Assembly: GCA_015060045.1 (NCBI GenBank)
Contig: SUZH01000010.1
Span: 1 to 64,000 of the forward strand
Direction of reading: 5' to 3'
Source: Rikenellaceae bacterium
GTDB taxonomy: Bacteria > Bacteroidota > Bacteroidia > Bacteroidales > Rikenellaceae
DNA: 64,000 nt
The notes beneath the pieces are model-generated. The model ran no database searches, had not been told where the DNA came from, and saw only the letters and a program-made list of their open reading frames with translations. Positions 49,853 to 57,519 of this stretch are shown here, one piece after another. How positions within the stretch are numbered: the stretch's first letter is position 1; every line of letters begins with the position of its first letter. The position numbers and the translations under genes are program-made.

Positions 49853-51283
49853 ATGTATCAACCTGCAAAAAATGGAAAAGAGACCTTTGGTCTGATTATC
49901 GGTACGCGTGCCTACTTCAACTCGGCACTCGCCATTGATGTACGCAAGACGCTCTGCGAGGAGCTGGAGAAGGTCGGCTACGGCTATGTGATTCTGGATG
50001 TTGCCGAGACGTTGACGGACGGCGCTATGGAGACTGTAGAGGATGGTCGCAAGTGCGCCAAACTCTTCCGCGAGTACCGCGATCAGATCGACGGTATCAT
50101 CGTATCGCTGCCGAACTTCGGTTTCGAGGTAGGTATCATCAACGCCATCGCGCGTGCCGAGCTGAATGTACCTGTTCTGGTACAGGCTTGTGACGACGAG
50201 AACGACAAGGTCGATCTTGACAGCCGCCGTGACGCCTTCTGCGGTAAGATTTCGGTTTGCAACAACCTCTATCAGTATGGTATTCCCTTCACGGATACGG
50301 AGTTGCACACCTATTCGATCCACTCGGAGCTGCTGATGAAGGATATCAACAAGTTTGCTGCTACGTGCCGTACGGTGAAGAAACTGACCCACGCCCGCAT
50401 CGGTCAGATCGGTACGCGTCCGCTCGGTTTCAATACCTGCCGCGCCAGCGAGAAGCTGCTGCAGGCTACGGGTATCACGGTCGTTCCGGTCGATCTGTCG
50501 GAGATTATCTTCAACGCACAGCGCTACGATGAGAACGCTGCCGTGCTGAAGACCAAAATGGAGGAGATCCAGGCCTACGCCAAGGTTCCTGCGGCTCATG
50601 CCGACAAGGTGATCCGCATGGCTCGTTTCTCGGCTGCCGTAGAGGATTGGTTGGCCGCTAACGAGTGCGATGCTGCCGCTATCCAGTGCTGGGATTCGCT
50701 CGAGATGAACTATGGTTGTGCTGCTTGTACGACGATGAGTATGCTCAGCGAGAAACTGATTCCCTGCGCTTGCGAGACGGATATCGCCGGTGCCGTGTCG
50801 ATGTATGCTCTGGCTCTGGCTGCCGGTAAGCCCGCGACGCTGCTCGATTGGAACAACAACTTTGCCGAGGATCGCAACAAGTGCGTCTGCACCCACTGTG
50901 GTAACGCGCCGAAGAGCTTCGTGCAGAACGAGATCTCGCTCGATACGCTGGGTGTATTGGGTCGCACGCTGGGTAAGGTCAATACGTTCGGTGCCGTACA
51001 GGGTAAGTGCACGGAGGGTGACTTCACCTTCTTCCGCATCTCGACCGACGACACGTTGGGTTGCATCAAGAGCTACCTGGGTAAGGGTCGCATGACGAAT
51101 GATCCCTATCCGATGGCTGGTTGTATCGCCGTAACGGAGGTGGAGAACCTGCAGAAGCTCTTGAAGTACATCTGCAAGAACGGCTTCGAGCACCATGTCG
51201 CTATGGTACGTTCGAACGTTGTGGATATCTTGGCCGATGCCGTAGAGAACTACCTCGGTTGGGACCTCTATCTGCACGAGTAA
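49853..51283 (+). CDS. L-fucose/L-arabinose isomerase-family protein
   Basis: A 476-residue protein of the fucose-isomerase-like family (COG2407 type). Visible blocks are GLIIGTRAYFNSALA, IVSLPNFGFEVGIINAIARAELNVPVLVQA, RIGQIGTRPLGFNTCRASEKLL, and the metal-binding candidates IQCWDSLEMNYGCAACT and PCACETDIAGAVSMYAL, followed by LLDWNNNF. It has many cysteines (including CVCTHCG), unusual for the family. These enzymes interconvert aldoses and ketoses with Mn. The exact sugar is unknown. It lies 29 nt after the kinase, which would phosphorylate its ketose product. Confidence 0.85.
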   Translation: MYQPAKNGKETFGLIIGTRAYFNSALAIDVRKTLCEELEKVGYGYVILDVAETLTDGAMETVEDGRKCAKLFREYRDQIDGIIVSLPNFGFEVGIINAIARAELNVPVLVQACDDENDKVDLDSRRDAFCGKISVCNNLYQYGIPFTDTELHTYSIHSELLMKDINKFAATCRTVKKLTHARIGQIGTRPLGFNTCRASEKLLQATGITVVPVDLSEIIFNAQRYDENAAVLKTKMEEIQAYAKVPAAHADKVIRMARFSAAVEDWLAANECDAAAIQCWDSLEMNYGCAACTTMSMLSEKLIPCACETDIAGAVSMYALALAAGKPATLLDWNNNFAEDRNKCVCTHCGNAPKSFVQNEISLDTLGVLGRTLGKVNTFGAVQGKCTEGDFTFFRISTDDTLGCIKSYLGKGRMTNDPYPMAGCIAVTEVENLQKLLKYICKNGFEHHVAMVRSNVVDILADAVENYLGWDLYLHE

Positions 51284-51296
51284 CACCCATGACTTT

Positions 51297-51335
51297 GAAA
51301 GGATTTAGGAGGCGAAGAACCTCTTAAATCCTTTC
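51297..51335 (+). terminator. Hairpin between the isomerase and GH43 genes
   Basis: A 16-bp stem with one G-U pair (51297-51312 with 51320-51335) and a 7-nt loop. The T-run after it is weak (TGTTTTG), so it is probably a partial terminator; no separate promoter is seen before the GH43 gene. Confidence 0.65.
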
Positions 51336-51360
51336 AATGTTTTGTAAATAACCTAAATCT

Positions 51361-52380
51361 ATGAAACTGAAAACTTTAATTTTGGGTCTTGTTGTGGCTG
51401 CTTTTGCAGCATGCACGGCGCCCGTTGAGACCGAGCGTGAGGTCTATATCTTTACCGGTCACCGCGAACCGGCCTGGGATGGTTTGCACCTGTTGTACAG
51501 CTACGACGGCTACCATTGGGACAGCCTGCAGGGTTCGTGGCTCGAGCCGATGATCGGTAACAAGGCCCCCGAGTATTACAACTACCACTCGAACAAGATG
51601 GAGCAGGCGAAGTATGCGCCGCAGTCGATGATGCGCGACCCATCGGTGGTGCAGGGCCCCGATGGAACGTTCCACCTTGTTTGGACGCTTGCCTGGTCGG
51701 GTGAGCTGGGCTTTGGCTATGCTTCGTCGAAGGACCTGATCAACTGGAGTGAGCAACGCATTATCCCCGTAATGGCGGGTGAGAAGACCAACAATGTGTG
51801 GGCACCCGAGATCTTCTACGATGAGGTGAAGGAGCACTACATGATCGTTTGGTCATCGTCGATTCTTCCCGAGAATTACACCGAGGCCGACAAACTCGGC
51901 TCGAACGGTTGCCACCGCGGTTACTACACCACGACAAAGGATTTTGTGGAGTTTGCCCCTGCGAAGCCCTTCTACGATCCGGGCTTCAACTCGATCGATG
52001 GCTTTGTGGTGAAGAAGGGTGAGGGTGACTATCGCCTGGTGATCAAGGATAACCGCAAGCCCGGTTATAGCGATCTGTTCTGTGTCGAGGCTACGGACGC
52101 CGAGGGTCCCTACTCGAACCCCACCGAGAAGTTTGCTCCGACCTACTCGGAGGGTGCTTGCGCTATCCAGGTAGGCGAGGAGTGGCTGATCTACTTCGAT
52201 GTTTATCGCGAGTATCGCTTTGGTGCTGTGAAGACGACCGACTTTAAGACCTTTACGCCGATTGACGACGAAATCTCGGTGCCGGCCGGTCATAAGCACG
52301 GTACGATCATCAAGGTCAAGGAGTCGATCTTGGAGGCTCTCTTGGCAGAGGAGGCTGAGCGCTACGGCGTAGAGCAATAA
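51361..52380 (+). CDS. GH43-like five-bladed propeller lipoprotein
   Basis: A 339-residue lipoprotein with lipobox AFAAC (about Cys19). The fold signals are those of GH43/GH32-type beta-propellers: REPAWDGLHLLYSYDGYHWDSL, MRDPSVVQGPDGTFHLVWT, LGFGYASSKDLINWSEQ and NVWAPEIFYDEVKEHYMIVWSSS. The candidate catalytic residues are Asp in MRDPSV and Glu in WAPEIF. GH43 enzymes act on arabinose or xylose side chains and galactans. It is followed directly by a GH2 gene. Exact specificity is unknown. Confidence 0.82.
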   Translation: MKLKTLILGLVVAAFAACTAPVETEREVYIFTGHREPAWDGLHLLYSYDGYHWDSLQGSWLEPMIGNKAPEYYNYHSNKMEQAKYAPQSMMRDPSVVQGPDGTFHLVWTLAWSGELGFGYASSKDLINWSEQRIIPVMAGEKTNNVWAPEIFYDEVKEHYMIVWSSSILPENYTEADKLGSNGCHRGYYTTTKDFVEFAPAKPFYDPGFNSIDGFVVKKGEGDYRLVIKDNRKPGYSDLFCVEATDAEGPYSNPTEKFAPTYSEGACAIQVGEEWLIYFDVYREYRFGAVKTTDFKTFTPIDDEISVPAGHKHGTIIKVKESILEALLAEEAERYGVEQ

Positions 52381-52392
52381 ATGCACGAGAAG

Positions 52393-54813
52393 ATGAAACG
52401 AATCTTTTTGACAGCGTGTGCCCTATTGGCCACGCTGTCACTTTCAGCACAAACAGCACGCACGGAGCAACTCCTCAAGGAGTGGGATTTTCGTCGTGAT
52501 CACGATTTGAGGGCTACCGAGGGTTGGCAGCAGGTGCGTGTGCCGCACGATTGGGCGATCTATGGCCCCTTCTCGCGCGATCATGACCTGCAGCGCGTGG
52601 CAGTCGTTCAGAATGGTGAGAAAGTAGCAACCGAAAAAACGGGCCGTACGGGTGGCCTTCCCTATATGGGCAAGGGCGCTTACCGCACTGCAGTTGCGAT
52701 CGACAAGGCGGAGGATGCCCGTTATATCCTCCTCTTTGATGGCGCGATGAGTGAGGCTCAGGTGTTGGTCAATGGTCAAAAGGTGGGCTATTGGCCCTAT
52801 GGTTACAACTCCTTCTGGTGTGATGCTACGGAGGCGGTCAAGACGGGTGAAAACTGCATCGAGGTGATGCTCGAAAATATGCCCCAATCATCGCGCTGGT
52901 ATCCGGGTGCAGGTCTCTATCGTAAGGTGCGCCTCATCACTGTTCCGCAGATCCATGTGCCGGTATGGGGTACGCAGATCACGACTCCGTACGTGGGCGA
53001 GGAGTATGCTTCGGTGACGATCAAAACAGAGCTGAAGGGTGTACCCGAAAAGAGCCCTGTGACGCTGCATACCAAGATCCTGGATGCAACGGGCAAAGCG
53101 GTTGCCGAGAAACGCGATACGCGTAACCTCTATTACGGTATGCCTTTCGAGCAGCATCTGACGATTGATTGCCCGAAACTTTGGTCGCCCGAAACGCCCA
53201 ACCTCTATACGGCCGAGACGACCGTGATTTACGAGGACCGTGCGGTGGATACCTACACCACGCGCTTCGGTGTGCGCACGATTGAGCTCAGAGCCGATAA
53301 GGGCTTCTTCCTCAATGGCCAGCTGCGAAAATTTAAGGGTGTCTGCCTCCACCACGATTTAGGCCCGTTGGGCGCAGCAATCAACAAGGCGGCGATCCGT
53401 CGTCAGCTCACGATCCTGAAGGATATGGGATGCGATGCCATTCGTACCTCGCACAACATGCCCGCCGAGGAGTTGGTGGAGTTGTGCGATGAGATGGGCT
53501 TTATGATGCAGCTCGAGCCCTTCGATGAGTGGGATGTGGCCAAGTGTCAAAACGGCTACCACCGATTCTTTACCGAGTGGGCCGAGAAGGATATGGTTAA
53601 TATGTTGCGCCACTACCGCAACAACGCCTCGGTGGTGATGTGGTCGGTGGGTAACGAGGTGCCGACGCAGTGGAACGAGGGTGGCTACAAGGTCGCTTCG
53701 TGGTTGCAGTCGATCTGCCACCGCGAAGAACCGACGCGCCCCGTAACATGTGGCATGGATCAATTCCCGCGCGTGTTGGAGAATGGCTTTGCCGCGCAGT
53801 TCGATGTAGCAGGCTTTAACTACCGCGTGCACTTCTACGAGCGAGGTTACGAAACGTTGCCGCAGAACCTGATTCTCGGCTCGGAGACCACCTCTACGGT
53901 GAGCTCGCGTGGTGTCTATCAATTCCCCGTCGAGGAGCGTAAGGGGGCGATCTATCCCGATCACCACTCCTCTTCGTATGATGTGGAGTGCTGCTCGTGG
54001 TCAAACCTGCCCGATCTGGATATGGCCGTCAATGACGACTTCCCGTGGCTGATCGGCCAGTTCGTTTGGACGGGTTTCGACTACCTCGGTGAGCCGTCGC
54101 CCTACGATACGGATGCATGGCCCAACCACTCCTCGATGTTCGGTATTGTCGATCTGGCCTCGATTCCGAAGGATCGCTATTGGCTCTATCGCTCGATCTG
54201 GAACACCGATGAGGAGACGCTCCACATCCTGCCGCACTGGAATTGGAAGGGGCGCGAGGGGGAGGTAACTCCGATCTTTGTCTATACTTCCTATCCTGAG
54301 GCAGAGCTCTTTATCAATGGCAAGAGTCAGGGTCGTCGTGTGAAGAGCAAGGCGAGCAACATGGAGCGCTACCGCTTGATGTGGAAAGAGGTGAAGTACG
54401 AGCCTGGTGAGGTGCGTGTGGTGGCTTATGATGCTGCGGGTAAGGCTGTAGCCGAGAAGTGCATCGTAACCTCGGGCAAGGGCTATCAGTTGCATGTCGA
54501 GGCCGATCGTACGGTGCTTGATAAGTCGGGTGAGGATTTAGCCTACCTGACGGTGAGTGTCGTGGATAAGCAGGGTAATCCCGTGCCGACCGAAAGCCGC
54601 TCGGTGAAGGTGACGGTAAAGGGTGCAGGTAAGTTCCGCGCCATGGCCAACGGCGATCCGACGTCGCTCGAGCCGTTCCACCAGCCCCAGATGAAACTCT
54701 TCAGTGGTAAGCTCACGGCGATTGTCGAGAGCGGCACCGAGGCGGGTGATGTGGAGGTGACCGTTACGGCCAAGGGGCTGAAGCCGGCCACGATTCGCCT
54801 TCGTGTGGAGTAA
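52393..54813 (+). CDS. GH2 family glycoside hydrolase with C-terminal DUF4982/Ig-like domains
   Basis: An 806-residue exported enzyme. The start is placed at MKRIFLTACALL (signal peptide to LSAQ); an upstream in-frame ATG overlaps the GH43 region. The domains are: jelly roll (about 30-190), Ig-like (about 195-300), TIM barrel (about 305-590) and C-terminal Ig-like domains including DUF4982-type. The acid/base is Glu422 in WSVGNEVP and the nucleophile is probably Glu498 in LGSETTST. Typical activities are beta-galactosidase or beta-glucuronidase. It follows GH43 after 12 nt and ends in a terminator. Confidence 0.9.
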   Translation: MKRIFLTACALLATLSLSAQTARTEQLLKEWDFRRDHDLRATEGWQQVRVPHDWAIYGPFSRDHDLQRVAVVQNGEKVATEKTGRTGGLPYMGKGAYRTAVAIDKAEDARYILLFDGAMSEAQVLVNGQKVGYWPYGYNSFWCDATEAVKTGENCIEVMLENMPQSSRWYPGAGLYRKVRLITVPQIHVPVWGTQITTPYVGEEYASVTIKTELKGVPEKSPVTLHTKILDATGKAVAEKRDTRNLYYGMPFEQHLTIDCPKLWSPETPNLYTAETTVIYEDRAVDTYTTRFGVRTIELRADKGFFLNGQLRKFKGVCLHHDLGPLGAAINKAAIRRQLTILKDMGCDAIRTSHNMPAEELVELCDEMGFMMQLEPFDEWDVAKCQNGYHRFFTEWAEKDMVNMLRHYRNNASVVMWSVGNEVPTQWNEGGYKVASWLQSICHREEPTRPVTCGMDQFPRVLENGFAAQFDVAGFNYRVHFYERGYETLPQNLILGSETTSTVSSRGVYQFPVEERKGAIYPDHHSSSYDVECCSWSNLPDLDMAVNDDFPWLIGQFVWTGFDYLGEPSPYDTDAWPNHSSMFGIVDLASIPKDRYWLYRSIWNTDEETLHILPHWNWKGREGEVTPIFVYTSYPEAELFINGKSQGRRVKSKASNMERYRLMWKEVKYEPGEVRVVAYDAAGKAVAEKCIVTSGKGYQLHVEADRTVLDKSGEDLAYLTVSVVDKQGNPVPTESRSVKVTVKGAGKFRAMANGDPTSLEPFHQPQMKLFSGKLTAIVESGTEAGDVEVTVTAKGLKPATIRLRVE

Positions 54814-54833
54814 TACCTATTATATAATTAGTT

Positions 54834-54869
54834 GGGTTGTCGGGAAGTTTGCCGACAACCCATTTTTTT
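54834..54869 (+). terminator. Terminator after the GH43-GH2 genes
   Basis: A perfect 10-bp stem (54834-54843 with 54852-54861), then seven T. The loop contains the -33 TTTG of the next gene. Confidence 0.9.
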
Positions 54870-54878
54870 GTACCTTTG
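54848..54878 (+). promoter_or_regulatory. Promoter of the 54900 gene, embedded in the terminator
   Basis: TTTG (54848-54851) in the terminator loop, 19 nt, TACCTTTG (54871-54878): full consensus, 21 nt before the ATG. Confidence 0.82.
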
Positions 54879-54899
54879 TGGCCAAGAAAGAAACAGACT

Positions 54900-55469
54900 A
54901 TGGAGGAGAAGGAATATTTCGATCAGTTTGAAGAGAAGTTGCAGTTGGAACTTTTGAAGCTTTGCACCTCAAAGGGCGTATTGGAGGGGACACTGCTTTC
55001 GTCCGAAGATATTGATGAGCGTTGGAAAGAGTACGCTCCGCATTACATGGCCGATTCGGTGAGCCAGATTAACCAATATCCTGCCGCTGCAATGGCCTGG
55101 GCCGGTTATGTCGGCATGGCGGTTGCCCATCGTTGGGATGAGGATTGGGAACAGTATGCTACCGAGCCTTACGAAAAGCTCCACGGCAAGGAGGGCTTCG
55201 ATGATATGGACGAGCATATCGTGCAGGAGATTTTGGGCCTGAAGCTCGATAGCGAGGTGGCCACGAAGATGGAGGATACGATGCGCAGTTGCGCTCACTT
55301 GGCCATTTCGCTCATTCGCCACGAGCAGATTGAGGCGCAGAGCACGAAGGCCTTCTATATCTTTGCCCGCACGACGCGCGCCATGTTCCGCATCGGAGCA
55401 TCGCTGGAGTTGAAACGCCTCGGTTACCACTTCGAGAAGGTCAACCTAAATGACCTGCCGCAAGCGTAG
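54900..55469 (+). CDS. Cytoplasmic protein of unknown function, 189 residues
   Basis: I do not recognise this protein. The start at MEEKEYFDQFEEKL is set by the promoter, which covers an earlier in-frame ATG. It is strongly helical and acidic, without signal peptide or membrane helix: EEKLQLELLKLCTSKG, YPAAAMAWAGYVGMAVAHRWDEDWE, SCAHLAISLIRHEQIEAQSTKAFYIFARTTRAMFRIGASLEL. It is monocistronic between two good terminators, so it is a genuine gene. It may be a Bacteroidales-specific conserved protein (inference). Confidence 0.72.
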   Translation: MEEKEYFDQFEEKLQLELLKLCTSKGVLEGTLLSSEDIDERWKEYAPHYMADSVSQINQYPAAAMAWAGYVGMAVAHRWDEDWEQYATEPYEKLHGKEGFDDMDEHIVQEILGLKLDSEVATKMEDTMRSCAHLAISLIRHEQIEAQSTKAFYIFARTTRAMFRIGASLELKRLGYHFEKVNLNDLPQA

Positions 55470-55481
55470 CTGATAGAGAAT

Positions 55482-55514
55482 AAAAAACGGAGGATATCAC
55501 ATCCTCCGTTTTTT
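55482..55514. terminator. Bidirectional terminator
   Basis: A perfect 14-bp stem (55482-55495 with 55501-55514) and 5-nt loop. It touches the stop codon of the convergent esterase gene. Confidence 0.92.
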
Positions 55515-56363
55515 TTATTTGGTCCATTGTTCGAGCCATTGCTCCAGCTCGGCTGTCCACTCCCGTTTGTAGGGCATCCACTCCTCGTAGCCCCATCCGT
55601 GGCCACCCGTAGGGTAGATGAACAGAGCCGCTTGAATTCCCTTGGCGCGCAATGCCGTGAAGTAGTCGATGCTGTTTTGGCAGGGGACGGTTCGGTCGTC
55701 GGCCGAGCAAAGCAGGAAGGCGGGAGGTGTGTTCTCCTTGACCTGTTTCGAGGCCCAATAGCGATCGACAGCCTCATCGCTCTCATCGCCCATCAGCAGC
55801 GACTTTGCATGCCACTTACTCATCGCAATAAAGGGGTAGAAGAGGATCTGGAAATCGGGACGATCCTCATTGGAGGTAAACTGCGTGGCGGCTTGTGCGG
55901 CCAAGTTGCCACCTGCCGATGCGCCCATAATACCTACCTTTGCGGGGTCTATGTTCCACTCCTCGGCGCGCTCGCGCAGGGTGCGAATGGCCTGCAACGC
56001 ATCGCTGATCGGAATTGCGATGTCGCCATTCGGCATGCGGTACTTCAGCACAGCATAGGTGATGCCTTGCTTGTTGAACCAAGTGGCCATGTCGTGTCCC
56101 TCATGGTTCATCGCCAAGCGACGGTAGCCACCGCCCGGGCAGGAGATAATGGCCGGGGCGTTGGGTGTCGAGGCGGGATAGATGTAGAGCGTGGCGCGCG
56201 AGATGTTGGCCACGCGGCCGTTTTCGAGCGGCTGCTCGGGACCGGTCAGCCCATTCTCTTTCGGGGCACCGTTCGGCCAAAGATCCACTTCGATCGCTTT
56301 GGGTTGTGCTGCTACATAGCCTACAGCAACCATCAGCAGGAGCGTTGTGAGTAGTCGTTTCAT
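55515..56363 (-). CDS. Exported alpha/beta hydrolase (acetyl-esterase-like)
   Basis: A 282-residue protein with a signal peptide ending at YVAAQ. Catalytic Ser149 lies in MGASAGG, the acid is probably Asp223 in CSADDRTVP, and His255 is in TGGHGWG. The oxyanion loop is CPGGGYRRLAMNHEG, the HGG-like motif of BD-FAE and acetyl-xylan esterase relatives. These remove acetyl or feruloyl groups from plant glycans. It is monocistronic. Its promoter is on the minus strand at 56396-56426. Confidence 0.9.
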   Translation of the reverse strand: MKRLLTTLLLMVAVGYVAAQPKAIEVDLWPNGAPKENGLTGPEQPLENGRVANISRATLYIYPASTPNAPAIISCPGGGYRRLAMNHEGHDMATWFNKQGITYAVLKYRMPNGDIAIPISDALQAIRTLRERAEEWNIDPAKVGIMGASAGGNLAAQAATQFTSNEDRPDFQILFYPFIAMSKWHAKSLLMGDESDEAVDRYWASKQVKENTPPAFLLCSADDRTVPCQNSIDYFTALRAKGIQAALFIYPTGGHGWGYEEWMPYKREWTAELEQWLEQWTK

Positions 56364-56395
56364 AGTGATTCTTGGTTAAAAAAGGTTGAGTGTAA

Positions 56396-56426
56396 CAAAG
56401 TTAAGCAAAAATGGTGAAAGAATCAA
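56396..56426 (-). promoter_or_regulatory. Promoter of the esterase gene
   Basis: On the minus strand TTG (56424-56426), 20 nt, TAACTTTG (56396-56403), 32 nt before the ATG. Confidence 0.65.
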
Positions 56427-56468
56427 TCGAAAAAATGTTATCTTTGTGTAGATCCAAACCTATCAGTC

Positions 56469-57467
56469 ATGAAAAGTAACAATGTAGCCTTGGCCTTGTC
56501 GAGTGGTGGTCCTCGAGGATTTGCCTATATCGGTGCCATTGAGGAGTTGGAGCGGCGCGGTTATCGGATCCATTCCATCGCAGGTAGTTCGATTGGTTCA
56601 CTTGTCGGGGGAGTCTATGCTGCAGGACGCTTGGCCGAATTTAAGGAGTGGCTCTTTGCACTCGACGGGTGGAAGGTCTTTTCGCTCATGGATCTTTCAA
56701 TGAGTAAAAATTACTTTGTGAAGGGTGAAAAAATCATCGCTGCGATGATGGAGGTGGTCCCCGATGTCGATATTGAAACGCTTCCGATTGCCTATTGTGC
56801 AGTTGCAACCGACCTGTACACGGGTGAAGAGGTGCTATTTGATCGCGGTAAACTCTTTACGGCTATCCGTGCTTCGATTTCGATTCCGTCGCTCTTTCGT
56901 CCCGTGCCGCATGGCTTGACAACCTTGATTGATGGTTTTATTGCCAACTGCCTGCCATTGGATCGCGTCGTACGCGAAGAGGGCGATCTGTTGATGGCCT
57001 TCGATGTGAATGATATCAATGTGGAGCGCATTCGTGAGACCTTGAGTCGTGATCGGCAAGCCTTGCAACATGACGAGGATTTTGAGCAACGCAAACGTGC
57101 CGAGATTCGTTCGGTGTGGAATGAAGCACAGGCCATGACGGATAGTACTTTCGTCGAGCGTGTGAAGTTTATGGGTGCTAATGCGCTGCCGTTGCTGCGT
57201 GAGTGGTGGAACTACAACGAGGAGTATGACGAGGATACGGCCATGATTTATGGCGGTTCTTACTACAATCTGATCGATCGCTCGTTTAGTTTGATGAATC
57301 ATCGTCAGACGGAGCTCTCGATTGCACTGCATCGTCCCGATGTAGTGGCACGTATGCCCTTTGATGCCTATGGCGATTTGGCCGATTATGCCAAGGCGGA
57401 AGAGATCTCCGAACTGGGGCGTCGGTTGATGGCCGAAGCGTTGGATCGGTATGAAGCGGAGAATTAG
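56469..57467 (+). CDS. Patatin-like phospholipase family protein
   Basis: A 332-residue protein. The oxyanion loop is SSGGPRGFAYIGA, the nucleophile Ser41 in GSSIG, and the dyad Asp is Asp155 in LIDGFIANCLP. These are the three patatin landmarks, so it is probably an active lipid acyl hydrolase; substrate and location are unknown (no signal peptide). The C-terminal half is helical with charged blocks. A -7 box TATCTTTG (56439-56446) lies 22 nt before the ATG. Confidence 0.92.
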   Translation: MKSNNVALALSSGGPRGFAYIGAIEELERRGYRIHSIAGSSIGSLVGGVYAAGRLAEFKEWLFALDGWKVFSLMDLSMSKNYFVKGEKIIAAMMEVVPDVDIETLPIAYCAVATDLYTGEEVLFDRGKLFTAIRASISIPSLFRPVPHGLTTLIDGFIANCLPLDRVVREEGDLLMAFDVNDINVERIRETLSRDRQALQHDEDFEQRKRAEIRSVWNEAQAMTDSTFVERVKFMGANALPLLREWWNYNEEYDEDTAMIYGGSYYNLIDRSFSLMNHRQTELSIALHRPDVVARMPFDAYGDLADYAKAEEISELGRRLMAEALDRYEAEN

Positions 57468-57470
57468 CAA

Positions 57471-57505
57471 AAAAACGCCGGCTACTGCAAATAGCCGGCG
57501 TTTTT
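57471..57505. terminator. Bidirectional terminator
   Basis: A perfect 14-bp stem (57471-57484 with 57492-57505), 3 nt after the patatin stop, between convergent genes. Confidence 0.92.
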
Positions 57506-57519
57506 GTTGTGGGTTATTC

